From Stieleria magnilauensis (GTDB taxonomy: Bacteria > Planctomycetota > Planctomycetia > Pirellulales > Pirellulaceae): DNA of 64,000 nt. The stretch's first letter is position 1; each line of letters opens with the position of its first letter. The notes beneath the pieces are model-generated. The model was not told where the DNA came from and did not search any database. It saw only the letters and a program-made list of their open reading frames with translations. The stretch lies in the NCBI GenBank assembly GCA_007753675.1, contig CP036432.1, forward strand, positions 7,504,233 through 7,568,232, read 5' to 3'. A program made the translations under genes and the position numbers. This document shows, one piece after another, positions 44,931-53,954 of the stretch.

Positions 44931-45845
44931 ATGAGTCAAACAACGTCGCCGTGGCTTGTGGCGGGCGGGCTTGTCGGGCCTCGATGCGTCGTCGGGCCTC
45001 GATGCGTCGGGGCCGGCTGGTTGGTGCTGGTGTTGGCCGTTTGCGTGATGGGGCCTGCGGAAGCGGACGATGCGACACTTGATGCGACGGGGACCGAGGC
45101 TCGTGTCGCCGATGCCCTTCGGATCACCACGGACGCGGCTCGTCAGTATGACATGCAGATCGCCGGGTCATCGCCGCGGACCCTTCGACTGCATCCGGCA
45201 TCGATCTTAAAGTGGTCCAATCCGGTTGCCGGAGAAGTTTACGGCAACGTTTATCTGTGGACCGATCAGGGGCGTCCACAAGTCATCGGCTCGCTCTTTC
45301 AATGGTATTCGCCGATGACACACGGTTCTCACGAATTCCATTCCGTTTCGAGCGAACCGCTGGTCGTCTCACGTGGTGGTGTGCGCGTTTGGACGACATC
45401 GGCTCCAGGGGTGCGATGGCATCCGGTTGCCCAGTCGCCTTCGGTTGCCGATTCTCCGGCGGTCCGACTGCGTCACGCGCGGGCCATTTCCAGGGACTTT
45501 CAAATTGAAAAGACGGACCGGGATGGTGTTTCGCGGCAGCTGCGTCTGCTCGCTCAGCCGGTCTTCCGCTATGGCGGTGACGCGTCCGATGTCATCGATG
45601 GCATGCTCTTTGTCTTTGTCCAAGGCACCGATCCGGAGGTGTTTTTAATGGTCGAGGCAAAACGGGGCGGAGCTAAACCACAGTGGCAATTTGCGTTGGT
45701 GCGAATGAACAGTGTCAGGTTTGTTGCCAGCTATCAGAACCAGGAAGTTTGGCGCACCGAGATCTGGCCGTGGAGCAAAGTCAAGAACGGTCGAGAAACC
45801 TACACGTCCATCGGCCCGTTCGAGCGTGACTCCGTCGGGCGATAA
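44931..45845 (+). CDS. Secreted hypothetical protein
   Basis: A 304-residue protein with a signal peptide (WLVLVLAVCVMGPAEA), preceded by a duplicated GPRCV segment from an 18-bp tandem repeat near 44979-45010. The mature part is beta-rich with many aromatic residues (VYGNVYLWTDQGRPQVIGSL, VFVQGTDPEVFLMVEAKRGG, EVWRTEIWPWSKV). GGAG seven bases before the ATG supports 44931. No known domain recognised. Confidence 0.65.
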   Translation: MSQTTSPWLVAGGLVGPRCVVGPRCVGAGWLVLVLAVCVMGPAEADDATLDATGTEARVADALRITTDAARQYDMQIAGSSPRTLRLHPASILKWSNPVAGEVYGNVYLWTDQGRPQVIGSLFQWYSPMTHGSHEFHSVSSEPLVVSRGGVRVWTTSAPGVRWHPVAQSPSVADSPAVRLRHARAISRDFQIEKTDRDGVSRQLRLLAQPVFRYGGDASDVIDGMLFVFVQGTDPEVFLMVEAKRGGAKPQWQFALVRMNSVRFVASYQNQEVWRTEIWPWSKVKNGRETYTSIGPFERDSVGR

Positions 45846-46143
45846 CAAACGAATCTCAGCCGTCTGGCGCGAGCCCAATACCGCTAAGTGAACATCACTG
45901 ATGGGGCCCGGACGCTGGCGCGAACCGGCTGATATCAAACGAAGATCAGCCGTTTGGCGCGAGCCTACGGGCCCTCCCCTGAGGAAACGACGCTTCACTG
46001 AACGGTGTCGGGGACGGCACGCTGGCGATGCGGAATTCGCTTCCGACTGCGGCGTGTGTTAGGTTGAATGCGACTCGCGGTCTCAATTGCCCGCGAAAGC
46101 TTCTGCTGCGTGACAGGTTTCAGACTCTTTCCGGAGAAGAACG
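45846..46143. repeat. Intergenic region with direct repeats
   Basis: Two copies of a 29-bp segment (45847-45875 and 45937-45965; three mismatches, period 90 bp) containing TCAGCCGT and TGGCGCGAGCC. A third, more diverged TGGCGCGAACC block lies between them. These look like members of a dispersed planctomycete intergenic repeat. The remainder carries GGAG upstream of the next gene. Confidence 0.6.
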
Positions 46144-47694
46144 ATGCAGTTTGACGATCGCCGCCGATTTTTGGCCAAGGTTGGAAGCGGGATGTTGGTG
46201 GGCAGCCTGGGAGCCTCTCTCGCCGGGGATTTGGGAATCTCGTCGGCTTGCGCGGAGGATCACGACGGTCGGTTGACGTTCGGCGACATGGAGCCGTTGG
46301 TCGCGCTGATGCAGGAGACACCGTTGAATCGATTGCAGCGTGTTTTGCTCGATCGCATCGACGGGGGCACTGAGTTGCGGACATTAATCGCCGCCGGGGC
46401 TCTGGCAAATGCACGTACGTTTGGAGGCCATGACTATGTCGGATTCCATACCTTCATGGCGCTTTCACCTGCCCTGGAGATGTCGACGGAGCTGCCGAGT
46501 GAACGACGGGCGCTTCCGATCCTCAAGGTTCTCTACCGAAATACCGATCGGATCCAACAATTCGGCGGGTCGAGCCGTGAAGTGCTCAAACGTCTCGATA
46601 CGTTAAAACATGAGGGGGCTCGACCGACCGGGCACGCATTGCAAGCGGCGACGCGCAAGGCGGATGTGGAGCAGGCGGAGCGGATCATGGCGTCGATGGC
46701 GGACCAACCGGCTCAGCGGATCTTCAACAAGGTGCAGTTTCCCGTTCAAGATGACGCGAACGTCCACCGCGTGGTGCTGGCGTGGCGAGCCTGGCTGGCG
46801 ATCGATCTGATCGGCCAGCAACATGCCAGTACGCTGTTGCGTCAGTCGGTCCAGTTCTGTTTGCAGGATTCCAAGAATCGTCTCGAAAAGGGACGACCGG
46901 ATCCTGAACTATGGGTGCTGCTGCCCAAGCTGCTCGATCAGTACAAGTTGATCGGCAAGCCCGTCGGCACGCGGCGAGGAGACGACCAATGGATCGAGGA
47001 ATTGGCGTGGACGTTTTTCCGGAGCAATCGCAGCCAAGCGGCGGACGCGGCCGCCCAAGTGTTGGCCGAAGGCTACGAGCCGGACCAGATCGGAGAAGCG
47101 ATGTCGATCGCTGCCAATTTGCTGTTGCTGCACGACCCGGGACGGTCACGGGATCAAGACGGTGACAAGGTCAAAGGGTCCGTCCACGGCGCATCGGTCG
47201 GCGTCCACGCGTCCGATGCCGCCAACGCGTGGCGCAACATTGCCGCGGTCAGTGATCAACGCAACACGATGGCCAGTTTGATCGTCGGCGCTTATCACAC
47301 CGCCGGTCAGAGCCCGCATGTCCGCCCGGAACGGTGGCCGTTGAAACAAGACGCCGTGGAAGCGATCGACGATCAATCGGAGCTCTTAAAGATAACTGAA
47401 GGTGCGGTCCGTGGCCGCGATCAAGCGCTCGCCGCCGCTGCCGCACAGCGGTATGGAGAACTTGGTGGTTCTCCGCGGCCGCTGTTTGATGTGCTGCTCT
47501 CCTTTGCGACCAGCCAAGACGGAGCGTTGCATGCGGAAAAGTACTACCGCACGGTGACCGAAGAGTTTGCCAAAACGCGACCGTCGATGCGGTGGCGTCA
47601 TTTGGTCGGGTTGGCCAGGGTTTCGGCCAGCGAATACGGGACGCCCGCGCCGGGGTACGAGGAAGCCTGCGAACTGATGAATGTCGACGCCTAG
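46144..47694 (+). CDS. Tat-exported hypothetical protein
   Basis: A 516-residue protein. The N-terminus has a twin-arginine motif (DRRRFLAKVG) and hydrophobic core (MLVGSLGASLAGDLGISSA), indicating export by Tat. The mature part is mostly alpha-helical with repeated Ala/Leu-rich helices (RVLLDRIDGGTELRTLIAAG, RGRDQALAAAAAQRYGELGG). No cofactor motif is seen. GGAGAAGA shortly before the ATG is a good ribosome site. Resembles planctomycete conserved exported proteins of unknown function. Confidence 0.65.
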   Translation: MQFDDRRRFLAKVGSGMLVGSLGASLAGDLGISSACAEDHDGRLTFGDMEPLVALMQETPLNRLQRVLLDRIDGGTELRTLIAAGALANARTFGGHDYVGFHTFMALSPALEMSTELPSERRALPILKVLYRNTDRIQQFGGSSREVLKRLDTLKHEGARPTGHALQAATRKADVEQAERIMASMADQPAQRIFNKVQFPVQDDANVHRVVLAWRAWLAIDLIGQQHASTLLRQSVQFCLQDSKNRLEKGRPDPELWVLLPKLLDQYKLIGKPVGTRRGDDQWIEELAWTFFRSNRSQAADAAAQVLAEGYEPDQIGEAMSIAANLLLLHDPGRSRDQDGDKVKGSVHGASVGVHASDAANAWRNIAAVSDQRNTMASLIVGAYHTAGQSPHVRPERWPLKQDAVEAIDDQSELLKITEGAVRGRDQALAAAAAQRYGELGGSPRPLFDVLLSFATSQDGALHAEKYYRTVTEEFAKTRPSMRWRHLVGLARVSASEYGTPAPGYEEACELMNVDA

Positions 47695-47750
47695 TGCGTT
47701 GTCCGAACGGGTTCAGGTACGAACATCACAGGCTCACGTCACAAGGGATG

Positions 47751-47856
47751 CAGCGCACGTTGGTGTCAAGCCTTCAGGCGACTCCCTGTCGCTGCTACGC
47801 AGCGAACCGAACGGCTAAAGCCTGCACACCAGCGCAGGTTGGTGTCTAGCCTTTAG
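47751..47856. repeat. Left part of the 79-bp repeat array, cut by the IS element
   Basis: One and a fraction diverged units of the 79-bp array precede the IS. The hairpin TCGCTGC-TAC-GCAGCGA has a different loop from the other copies (GGA) with its stem unchanged. The last bases, TTAG (47853-47856), are the target duplication. Confidence 0.85.
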
Positions 47857-49593
47857 CCCGGATATTGCATCCGCTGACTGGTTGACTCTGATTTTAGACT
47901 GAGTTACGGCGAGGCTGTCCACGATAGCCGGTTTTTGCTGCAATCGATTCGCTGCGGGCAGAGGGCCCCCTACCCCCAGACGACCGGAAGTCGCTGCGCG
48001 GTGCCACACGATGCGATGGGAGTGGCTAATCGCTACGGCACAGACGTGCCAGCACCTGATTGAACAGCGGTTCCCAGGGGCAATGGCTGCAAAGATGAAA
48101 TACCACCCGACGACAAGTCACTCGAACTCGGGCTGCTATTTTCAACAGTCGCAATCGAATCGTGTCCACACGTAGACGACTCTGTTTCGTTCCACTCAGG
48201 CCCAGGCGACGCAACCCATCGAGTAGAACGTAAGCAAATGATGAAAGCATCACGCGGAACTGATTGGCAATAAAACGGGTGCAACTGGTGCGATCAGCGA
48301 ACAGACAAAGCTGTTGCTCTTTGATCCGATTCTCCATCTCGCCACGCATGCAGTAGTGCTCTCGATAAAACTTCTCCGGGTCATAAGCGACAGAGCACCA
48401 TGTCCCTGGAGTCTTAACTTGTAGCGGCTGCCTTTTGCCATCGACCATCGGTCGATGGTAGGTCGTGTCGACAATGTCGTCACTTGAGAAACAGTTTGTT
48501 ACGACGAAGCGAGGATTGGGGCCTTTGGCGGTATACTCTGCTTTGCCGACCACCCAGCGATGGCGGTCCCACGTCCTGCCGGTGCGATAGCGAAACCACT
48601 TGTAAAAGGCTTGTTTGCCACCACGGTGGAATCTCTCGACTCTTGCGCGAGTCATTTCGCAGGCAATTTGCTTGACCAAAACCTTATTCTTGGGCAAACC
48701 AAAGACGTAGTGGACATCGTTTTTGTCGCACCAGCGCATGAGGCGTTCGATCGCAAAACCTCCGTCACCACGAAGGGTGATTTTGACCCGAGGCCATCGT
48801 TGGCGGATCCTTGCAACAAGCAATTTTGTGATTCCGCGTGCGTGATGGCCATCACCGAGGTTGGCTGGACGAAGATACGAGACGAGAAGTTGGTCGCCGC
48901 AAAACACGTACAGAGGTTGGAAGCAATAGCTGTCGTAGTAGGCATTGAAAGCCTTTTTATCTTGATCGCCGTGTACCTTGTCGTCCGTTGCGTCTAGATC
49001 GAGTGTGATTTCATCAGGCGGGGTGTCGAAGCTGTCAAGAAAAATGTCGACGAGGATCTTGCTGAGTTCGAAGAGTTCTTTTTTGGTGATTCGGTTTTCA
49101 AATCGGGAATGAGTCGAGGGGCTCGCCAGAGTGGGATCCCAATCGTCATCCGACCTGTCATTGATTCGAGGGGGCCGTCCGGCGGCGACTTGAAAGGCGG
49201 CATCATCGCGAAGCTGCTGTTGATCGTTTGCGTCTTCGTATCCGGCCGCGATCGCAAAGATTCGACTGATAAGGATTTCCGCTTGAGAATGAACGGTGTG
49301 AATCGGATCACGCGGGTCGTGAATCGCTTGGTCGATCCGCTTGATCAAATTGAGCTTTTTGTCGACTTCGCGAAGCAGGACGAGGCCCCCATCGGAAGTG
49401 AGCGATCCGCCGTCGAAATCTACCTCAACGGCCTGCCTTCTGAGGCGTTTCAATGCGGGACGATTTCGTTTACGCTTTGTCATTGCCGAAAGCCTTGGTT
49501 TTGTGGTCTATGAAGTGTCGTAACTCCAATAGATACACGAACTAAGGCTTTCGCGCTATAGGGGCAGTCGAATAAGCGGATGCAATATCCGGG
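47857..49593 (-). mobile_element. IS1380-family insertion sequence, complete
   Basis: A 1737-bp element bounded by perfect 19-bp terminal inverted repeats (CCCGGATATTGCATCCGCT at 47857-47875 and its complement at 49575-49593) and flanked by a 4-bp direct repeat TTAG (47853-47856 and 49594-49597). It carries a single full-length transposase. The intact ends and duplication suggest a fairly recent insertion. The target is the hairpin arm of a 79-bp repeat unit. Confidence 0.95.
48026..49483 (-). CDS. IS1380-family transposase
   Basis: A 485-residue DDE transposase. Catalytic-acid candidates include TLDLDATDDKVHG (about 180), ITLRGDGGFA (about 250) and an acidic residue in RGEMENRIKEQQ (about 400), the spacing expected of IS1380/IS4-like enzymes. 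The N-terminal VDFDGGSLTSDGGLVLLREVD is typical of the family. The C-terminal part is basic and arginine-rich. The reading frame is intact, so the element could be active. Confidence 0.93.
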   Translation of the reverse strand: MTKRKRNRPALKRLRRQAVEVDFDGGSLTSDGGLVLLREVDKKLNLIKRIDQAIHDPRDPIHTVHSQAEILISRIFAIAAGYEDANDQQQLRDDAAFQVAAGRPPRINDRSDDDWDPTLASPSTHSRFENRITKKELFELSKILVDIFLDSFDTPPDEITLDLDATDDKVHGDQDKKAFNAYYDSYCFQPLYVFCGDQLLVSYLRPANLGDGHHARGITKLLVARIRQRWPRVKITLRGDGGFAIERLMRWCDKNDVHYVFGLPKNKVLVKQIACEMTRARVERFHRGGKQAFYKWFRYRTGRTWDRHRWVVGKAEYTAKGPNPRFVVTNCFSSDDIVDTTYHRPMVDGKRQPLQVKTPGTWCSVAYDPEKFYREHYCMRGEMENRIKEQQLCLFADRTSCTRFIANQFRVMLSSFAYVLLDGLRRLGLSGTKQSRLRVDTIRLRLLKIAARVRVTCRRVVFHLCSHCPWEPLFNQVLARLCRSD

Positions 49594-49597
49594 TTAG

Positions 49598-50138
49598 GCG
49601 CATCCCCACTCGCTGCGGAGCAGCGAAATGGGCGGCTAAAGCCTGCACACCAGCGCACGTTGGTGTCTAGCCTTTAGGCGATTCTCGGTCGCTGCGGAGC
49701 AGCGAAATGGGCGGCTAAAGCCTGCACACCAGCGCAGGTTGGTGTCTAGCCTTTAGGCGATTCTCGGTCGCTGCGGAGCAGCGAAATGAGCGGCTAAAGC
49801 CTGCACACCAGCGCACGTTGGTGTCGAGCCTTCAGGCGATTCCCGGTCGCTGCGGAGCAGCGAAATGAGCGGCTAAGGCCTGCACACCAGCGCAGGTTGG
49901 TGTCTAGCCTTCAGGCGATTCCCGGTCGCTGCGGAGCAGCGAAATGAGCGGCTAAAGCCTGCACACCAGCGCAGGTTGGTGTCTAGCCTTTAGGCGATTC
50001 CCGGTCGCTGCGGAGCAGCGAAATGAGCGGCTGAAGCCTGCACACCAGCGCAGGTTGGTGTCTAGCCTTTAGGCGATTCCCGGTCGCTGCGGAGCAGCGA
50101 AATGAGCGGCTGAAGCCTGCACACCAGCGCAGGATGGT
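49598..50138. repeat. Tandem array of 79-bp units with two hairpins each
   Basis: Seven unit anchors (GCGAAAT) occur at 49623, 49702, 49781, 49860, 49939, 50018 and 50097, exactly 79 bp apart. Each unit contains hairpin 1 (TCGCTGC-GGA-GCAGCGA, perfect 7 bp) and hairpin 2 (arms CTAAAGCC..ACACCA and TGGTGT..AGCCTTTAG around GCGCAGGT). Units differ by a few substitutions. With the part left of the IS element the original array had at least eight units. It ends directly at the stop of the alanine dehydrogenase gene. There are no unique spacers, so it is not CRISPR. Confidence 0.9.
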
Positions 50139-50150
50139 GACGTCGCGATT

Positions 50151-51251
50151 CTACCAGCCGGAATGCGTCATCCCGAAGGCGTTGGCGACGGCCGCGTTGG
50201 TGATGGCGCCTTGGTGCACGTTGACGGCTTCTCGCAAGGGGCCGGCGGCGTCGATCGCGGCTTGGCCGCCGAGTTCCGCCAGGCGGATCACCCAGGGCAT
50301 CGTCGCGTTGCACAGCGCGAACGTGCTGGTGCGGCCCACTGCGCCGGGCATGTTGGCGACACAGTAATGCACGACATCGTCAACGATGTAGGTCGGGTTG
50401 CTGTGCGTCGTCGGACGTGTGGTTTCAATACAGCCCCCTTGATCGACGGCGACATCGATCACGACGCTTCCCGGTTTCATCAAACGCAGGTCTTCCTTGC
50501 GAACCAGTTGAGGCGCTTTGGCACCGGGGATCAGCACCGAACCGACGACCAGATCGGCTCGCTGGATTTGATCCAAGATCGTGTGGCGATCACTGTACAA
50601 CGTATTGACGTTGGCGGGCATGATGTCGTCGAGATAACGCAACCGATCCAGGTCGACATCCAGAATCGCGACATCGGCTTGAAAGCCTGCCGCGATCTTT
50701 GCCGCGTTGGAGCCGACGATGCCACCGCCGAGAATCGTGATGTGTGCCGGCGGAACTCCGGGCACTCCGCCCAGCAAGATGCCGCGACCCATCTGGGGGC
50801 GTTCGAGGTACTTGGCGCCTTGTTGAATGCTCATCCGCCCGGCCACTTCGCTCATCGGCGTCAACAGCGGCAAACGCCCCTTGCTGTCACGCAAGGTTTC
50901 ATACGCGAAACACGTCGCGCCGGTGTCGATCATCGCATCGGTCAACTCGCGGCTGGCGGCGAGGTGAAAGTAGGTGAAGAGCAATTGGCCCGAGCGGATC
51001 AAGGCAAACTCTTCGGGTTGTGGTTCTTTGACTTTCACGATCAGGTCGGCCTGCTCGAACACGTCCGCACCCGACGCGACCATTTCCGCTCCGGCCCGCA
51101 GGTAGTCGTGATCGGGGAGCCCCGATCCCAGTCCCGCGGAGGATTCGACGATCACACGGTGACCGCGGGCCACCAATTCTTCGACGCCGACCGGCAGCAG
51201 GGCGACGCGGTATTCATCGGATTTCACTTCCTTGGGAACGCCAATAATCAT
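50151..51251 (-). CDS. ald: Alanine dehydrogenase
   Basis: A 366-residue NAD-dependent enzyme interconverting L-alanine with pyruvate and ammonium. The N-terminal MIIGVPKEVKSDEYRVALLP, substrate Lys in IVKVKEPQPEE (about 75), catalytic His in FTYFHLAAS (about 96), the NAD Rossmann motif GGGIVGSNAAKIAAG (about 175) and Asp in VIDVAVDQGG (about 270) are all present. Full family length. It can assimilate the ammonium formed by nitrate reduction, although it is 45 kb away from those genes. Confidence 0.96.
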   Translation of the reverse strand: MIIGVPKEVKSDEYRVALLPVGVEELVARGHRVIVESSAGLGSGLPDHDYLRAGAEMVASGADVFEQADLIVKVKEPQPEEFALIRSGQLLFTYFHLAASRELTDAMIDTGATCFAYETLRDSKGRLPLLTPMSEVAGRMSIQQGAKYLERPQMGRGILLGGVPGVPPAHITILGGGIVGSNAAKIAAGFQADVAILDVDLDRLRYLDDIMPANVNTLYSDRHTILDQIQRADLVVGSVLIPGAKAPQLVRKEDLRLMKPGSVVIDVAVDQGGCIETTRPTTHSNPTYIVDDVVHYCVANMPGAVGRTSTFALCNATMPWVIRLAELGGQAAIDAAGPLREAVNVHQGAITNAAVANAFGMTHSGW

Positions 51252-51488
51252 CTATCGAATCTCTGGTGGTTGGTCCGCAATCTTCGCCGCGACAACAGGC
51301 ATCCCGTAGGAGAGCACAGCAAGTCGATGGAGGTTAAGCGTAGCGAGACGCGGCATCGGTTCCAAGGCTCCGCCACAGAACCGCAGGCGAAGTAGGATGG
51401 GATGCCGTTGCGTCCTTCGTAGGGCGAGGCGACGGACGCCGTGCGGCCCCTCGCTAACGCGTGCGGGCTGAAATGGACAGGCCGTCCC
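51252..51488. other. Intergenic region
   Basis: About 237 bp upstream of alanine dehydrogenase, with a GC-rich planctomycete-type repeat-like stretch around 51390-51470. No gene or clear promoter recognised. Confidence 0.3.
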
Positions 51489-52679
51489 TCACTCCACCAC
51501 GTGCCAGCGGACGAGCATGGCCAGGTGCGACAGGGCTTCGCCAGACGTGATGCTGGAGGTGGGGCTGGTGACGGCCACACTACCCGCCAAGGTCCACTTG
51601 TCGGCAACGGTGGCGATGGAAGTGGCCAGCTCGGCGGTTTCCAGTTCTACACGGTCCATCGACTGTCCGGTGCCGAACGTCGCCGCAACGACTTCTTCGG
51701 GGCCAGAGGCGAGTTGGATTCCCAGGTGGAGTCGTCCCTTTTTACCGTCCGCGTCGATCTCCGGTTTGATTCTTCCGAACAGTCCCAGCAGCGGTGAATA
51801 GGTTTCGGGACGGTAGGCGGTCTGATTGCCGGTGTTGACGTCGATGGTTCCGTTGGATCCCACCACGGGGGTCAAGGAAACCACATAACTGCGACGCAAG
51901 CCCGATGAAACTTTCGCGACCCGGTGGTTATCGCAACGCAGCGACAGCCGCGCCGCCGAAGCATCGTTGGCAAGTTTTTCGAGGGACGCCGCGTCCGAGG
52001 CGAGCGCCGTCGCCGATTGCTCGGACCCGACTTCCACGATCCGCACGTCGACTTGAACCGTGGGGCTGGTGTTGTTGCCCACTCGCAGCAAGTCCAACAG
52101 CTGCGTGACCCTGGTGTGGACGGCTTGTGTGTGCGTGACGATCATCATCGATGCGACGATCGACAGTTTGCCACCGGCGCCGTCAATGGTCAGCCACGCG
52201 GTGTCATCATCAGACAGATGGTCAAGCACCACTTGTTCCAAGGCTTCGCGGGTCATACGACTGGGCAGATAGGTTGGACTGGGACCGGGCATTCCCCCCA
52301 TTCCGCCACCCATGCCTCCGTCGAGCTGCGGCAGGATGTTGTCGGGGATTCGGAAGAAGCCACCTCCGCCTCCCATGCCGCCTCCGCCTCCGCCTCCCAT
52401 GCCGCCACCCATGCCTCCCAATCCGCCACCCATTCCGCCGCCAAACCCGCCGACGGACGTCCGAACGGTCTTGCCGGCTTCTTCCGCGTCGTCGGCCAAC
52501 ATGCTAGGGGCGTCCAGTAGATCGGCGATGTTGTAGACCTTGGTCACATACGGTGCCGAGGGGGCGCCCCCGCCGACTTGGGCGTCAGCCGATGTCATGC
52601 CGAGTGTCAGCCAGGCGAGCACAGCGGTAGTCGTCCAGAGCATCCGAGAATTGTTGCTGCGAAGTGTTAGAGCGTTCAT
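51489..52679 (-). CDS. Secretin-like exported protein with glycine-rich segment
   Basis: A 396-residue protein. A signal peptide (about 14-34, WTTTAVLAWLTLGMTSADAQ) is followed by a YNIADLL segment, typical of planctomycete secretin-like proteins, a glycine/methionine-rich low-complexity region (about 75-130), and a domain with SIVASMMIVTHTQAVHTRVTQ and TVQVDVRIVEVGSEQS, the secretin short-domain pattern (N1-type and VEARIVEV). The C-terminal barrel region of true secretins is only partly recognisable. The start is set by AAAGGA before ATG 52679, which lies inside the upstream gene. Confidence 0.7.
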   Translation of the reverse strand: MNALTLRSNNSRMLWTTTAVLAWLTLGMTSADAQVGGGAPSAPYVTKVYNIADLLDAPSMLADDAEEAGKTVRTSVGGFGGGMGGGLGGMGGGMGGGGGGGMGGGGGFFRIPDNILPQLDGGMGGGMGGMPGPSPTYLPSRMTREALEQVVLDHLSDDDTAWLTIDGAGGKLSIVASMMIVTHTQAVHTRVTQLLDLLRVGNNTSPTVQVDVRIVEVGSEQSATALASDAASLEKLANDASAARLSLRCDNHRVAKVSSGLRRSYVVSLTPVVGSNGTIDVNTGNQTAYRPETYSPLLGLFGRIKPEIDADGKKGRLHLGIQLASGPEEVVAATFGTGQSMDRVELETAELATSIATVADKWTLAGSVAVTSPTSSITSGEALSHLAMLVRWHVVE

Positions 52680-53949
52680 GAGGGGTTCCTTTGGAGTCTT
52701 CGATCCATTGTTGAAGGGTGGGTTGAATGTTGGCGAAGTGCATGCGGGCCGAAACGAGTGCCGGCGTCAAATCTTGACGAGCAGCGGCTTGTGCCAAAAA
52801 CGCTCGGGCCTGCGGCGTGTTTCGCGACAGCAGCACCAGGTAGGCGGGCTGGCGAAATCGGCCGCGCAGGATCATGGACGCGAGCACTTGATCGAGCTGT
52901 TCGCCTGGAACCGATGCCAACACAAAGGCCGCGGCGGTTCGTACCGGCGCATTGCGTTCGCGCATGCGCATGATCAGTGTTTGAAGGTGTGACCGATGGA
53001 GTTCTCGAGACGCTGCCCCGACTGCGGACCTCCAACGCGCGTCCTGGGCCAGTTCCAGCAACACCTCGACGCCTTCGGGATTCGGAGACGCTGCAATGTT
53101 TCGGCACAGTCGCGTTCGATCGGGATCGTCTTGCGCGTAGCGAATCAACTCGATCGACTGTCCCACCGTGGCCTCGGTGGCCAAGCGTTCGAAAGCCATC
53201 GCCCGGACCGACCGATGCGACAGCCAATGAAACAGAACCGCGCGTTGCGAATCGGCGGCAGCGGCGCACACCAGATCAAACGCCTTTCTTCTCTGCTGCG
53301 GGTCGACCAGCTGCGGCACGAGCGAAACCGCGGCGCGCTGCGAGCGGGCGTCTTGATGAGCGAGATAGTCGCGTGATTGACGCCACGAATCGCTGTCGAC
53401 TTCTCCGGCTCGATCGACGAATGCGGCGAACTCGGCCAATCGCTGTTCATGATCGATGACGGGCTGACCGGGGCGCGCCGGTGTGCGGGCGAGCTTGGCA
53501 GGTTGAGGGACCGGTTCCGGTCGGGGCGGACTGGATTGAGTCCGTTTGCCTTTGGGGCTGGGCGACGGGGACGGTGAAACGACACCGGCATGCGTCTTGG
53601 GCTGATCGGGGGCGTCGATCGGACTCGGCCGTCGCTGCGCGGTGGCTGCGTCTGCTAAGTCCGTCGGGGCGTGGTTGGTCGACGAATCCGGCACGGTGAC
53701 GGCGGCGACGGAGGTGTCTTGTTGTCCGGGGTCGTTTCGAACCCACATGGCCGCCCCACCCAGGATCACGAACAGCCCCATCGCAGCCAAGCAGAGCGTC
53801 ACACGTTTTCGCCGCACGACACGTCGTCGCGACAACACCGTCCACTGTTGCTCACTTTGACGCAGCAATGGATCGACGGCGCCGGAGTGGTCGGGGGCGT
53901 CCGCCGGATCGCTGGCGCGGAGCAGTTGATCAAGTTTATCTGGATTCAT
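52585..53949 (-). CDS. Anti-sigma-factor-like membrane protein with HEAT-like repeats
   Basis: A 454-residue protein co-transcribed with an ECF sigma gene. A cytoplasmic N-terminus of about 45 residues (LDQLLRASDPADAPDHSGAV) precedes one membrane helix (about 52-71, VTLCLAAMGLFVILGGAAMW), then a proline-rich periplasmic linker and a helical region with HEAT-like repeats (VGQSIELIRYAQDD, NPEGVEVLLELAQDARWRSA, NAPVRTAAAFVLASVPGEQL). Its last 95 bp overlap the start of the secretin-like gene. A TTG three codons upstream is an alternative start. The sigma-binding role is inferred from gene order and topology. Confidence 0.65.
   Translation of the reverse strand: MNPDKLDQLLRASDPADAPDHSGAVDPLLRQSEQQWTVLSRRRVVRRKRVTLCLAAMGLFVILGGAAMWVRNDPGQQDTSVAAVTVPDSSTNHAPTDLADAATAQRRPSPIDAPDQPKTHAGVVSPSPSPSPKGKRTQSSPPRPEPVPQPAKLARTPARPGQPVIDHEQRLAEFAAFVDRAGEVDSDSWRQSRDYLAHQDARSQRAAVSLVPQLVDPQQRRKAFDLVCAAAADSQRAVLFHWLSHRSVRAMAFERLATEATVGQSIELIRYAQDDPDRTRLCRNIAASPNPEGVEVLLELAQDARWRSAVGAASRELHRSHLQTLIMRMRERNAPVRTAAAFVLASVPGEQLDQVLASMILRGRFRQPAYLVLLSRNTPQARAFLAQAAARQDLTPALVSARMHFANIQPTLQQWIEDSKGTPHERSNTSQQQFSDALDDYRCARLADTRHDIG
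52686..52692 (-). promoter_or_regulatory. Ribosome-binding site inside the anti-sigma-like gene
   Basis: On the minus strand AAAGGAA lies six bases before the ATG at 52679. It supports the overlapping start of the secretin-like gene and hence the 95-bp coding overlap. Confidence 0.6.
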
Positions 53950-53954
53950 AGTGG

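Noticed and set aside
44971-45014. Short 18-bp repeat in the secreted hypothetical gene as a regulatory repeat
   Set aside because: Only about two copies within the signal peptide region; no evidence of function.
49598-50138. Regular repeats suggestive of a CRISPR array
   Set aside because: The whole 79-bp unit is repeated with no unique spacers, and no cas genes are nearby.
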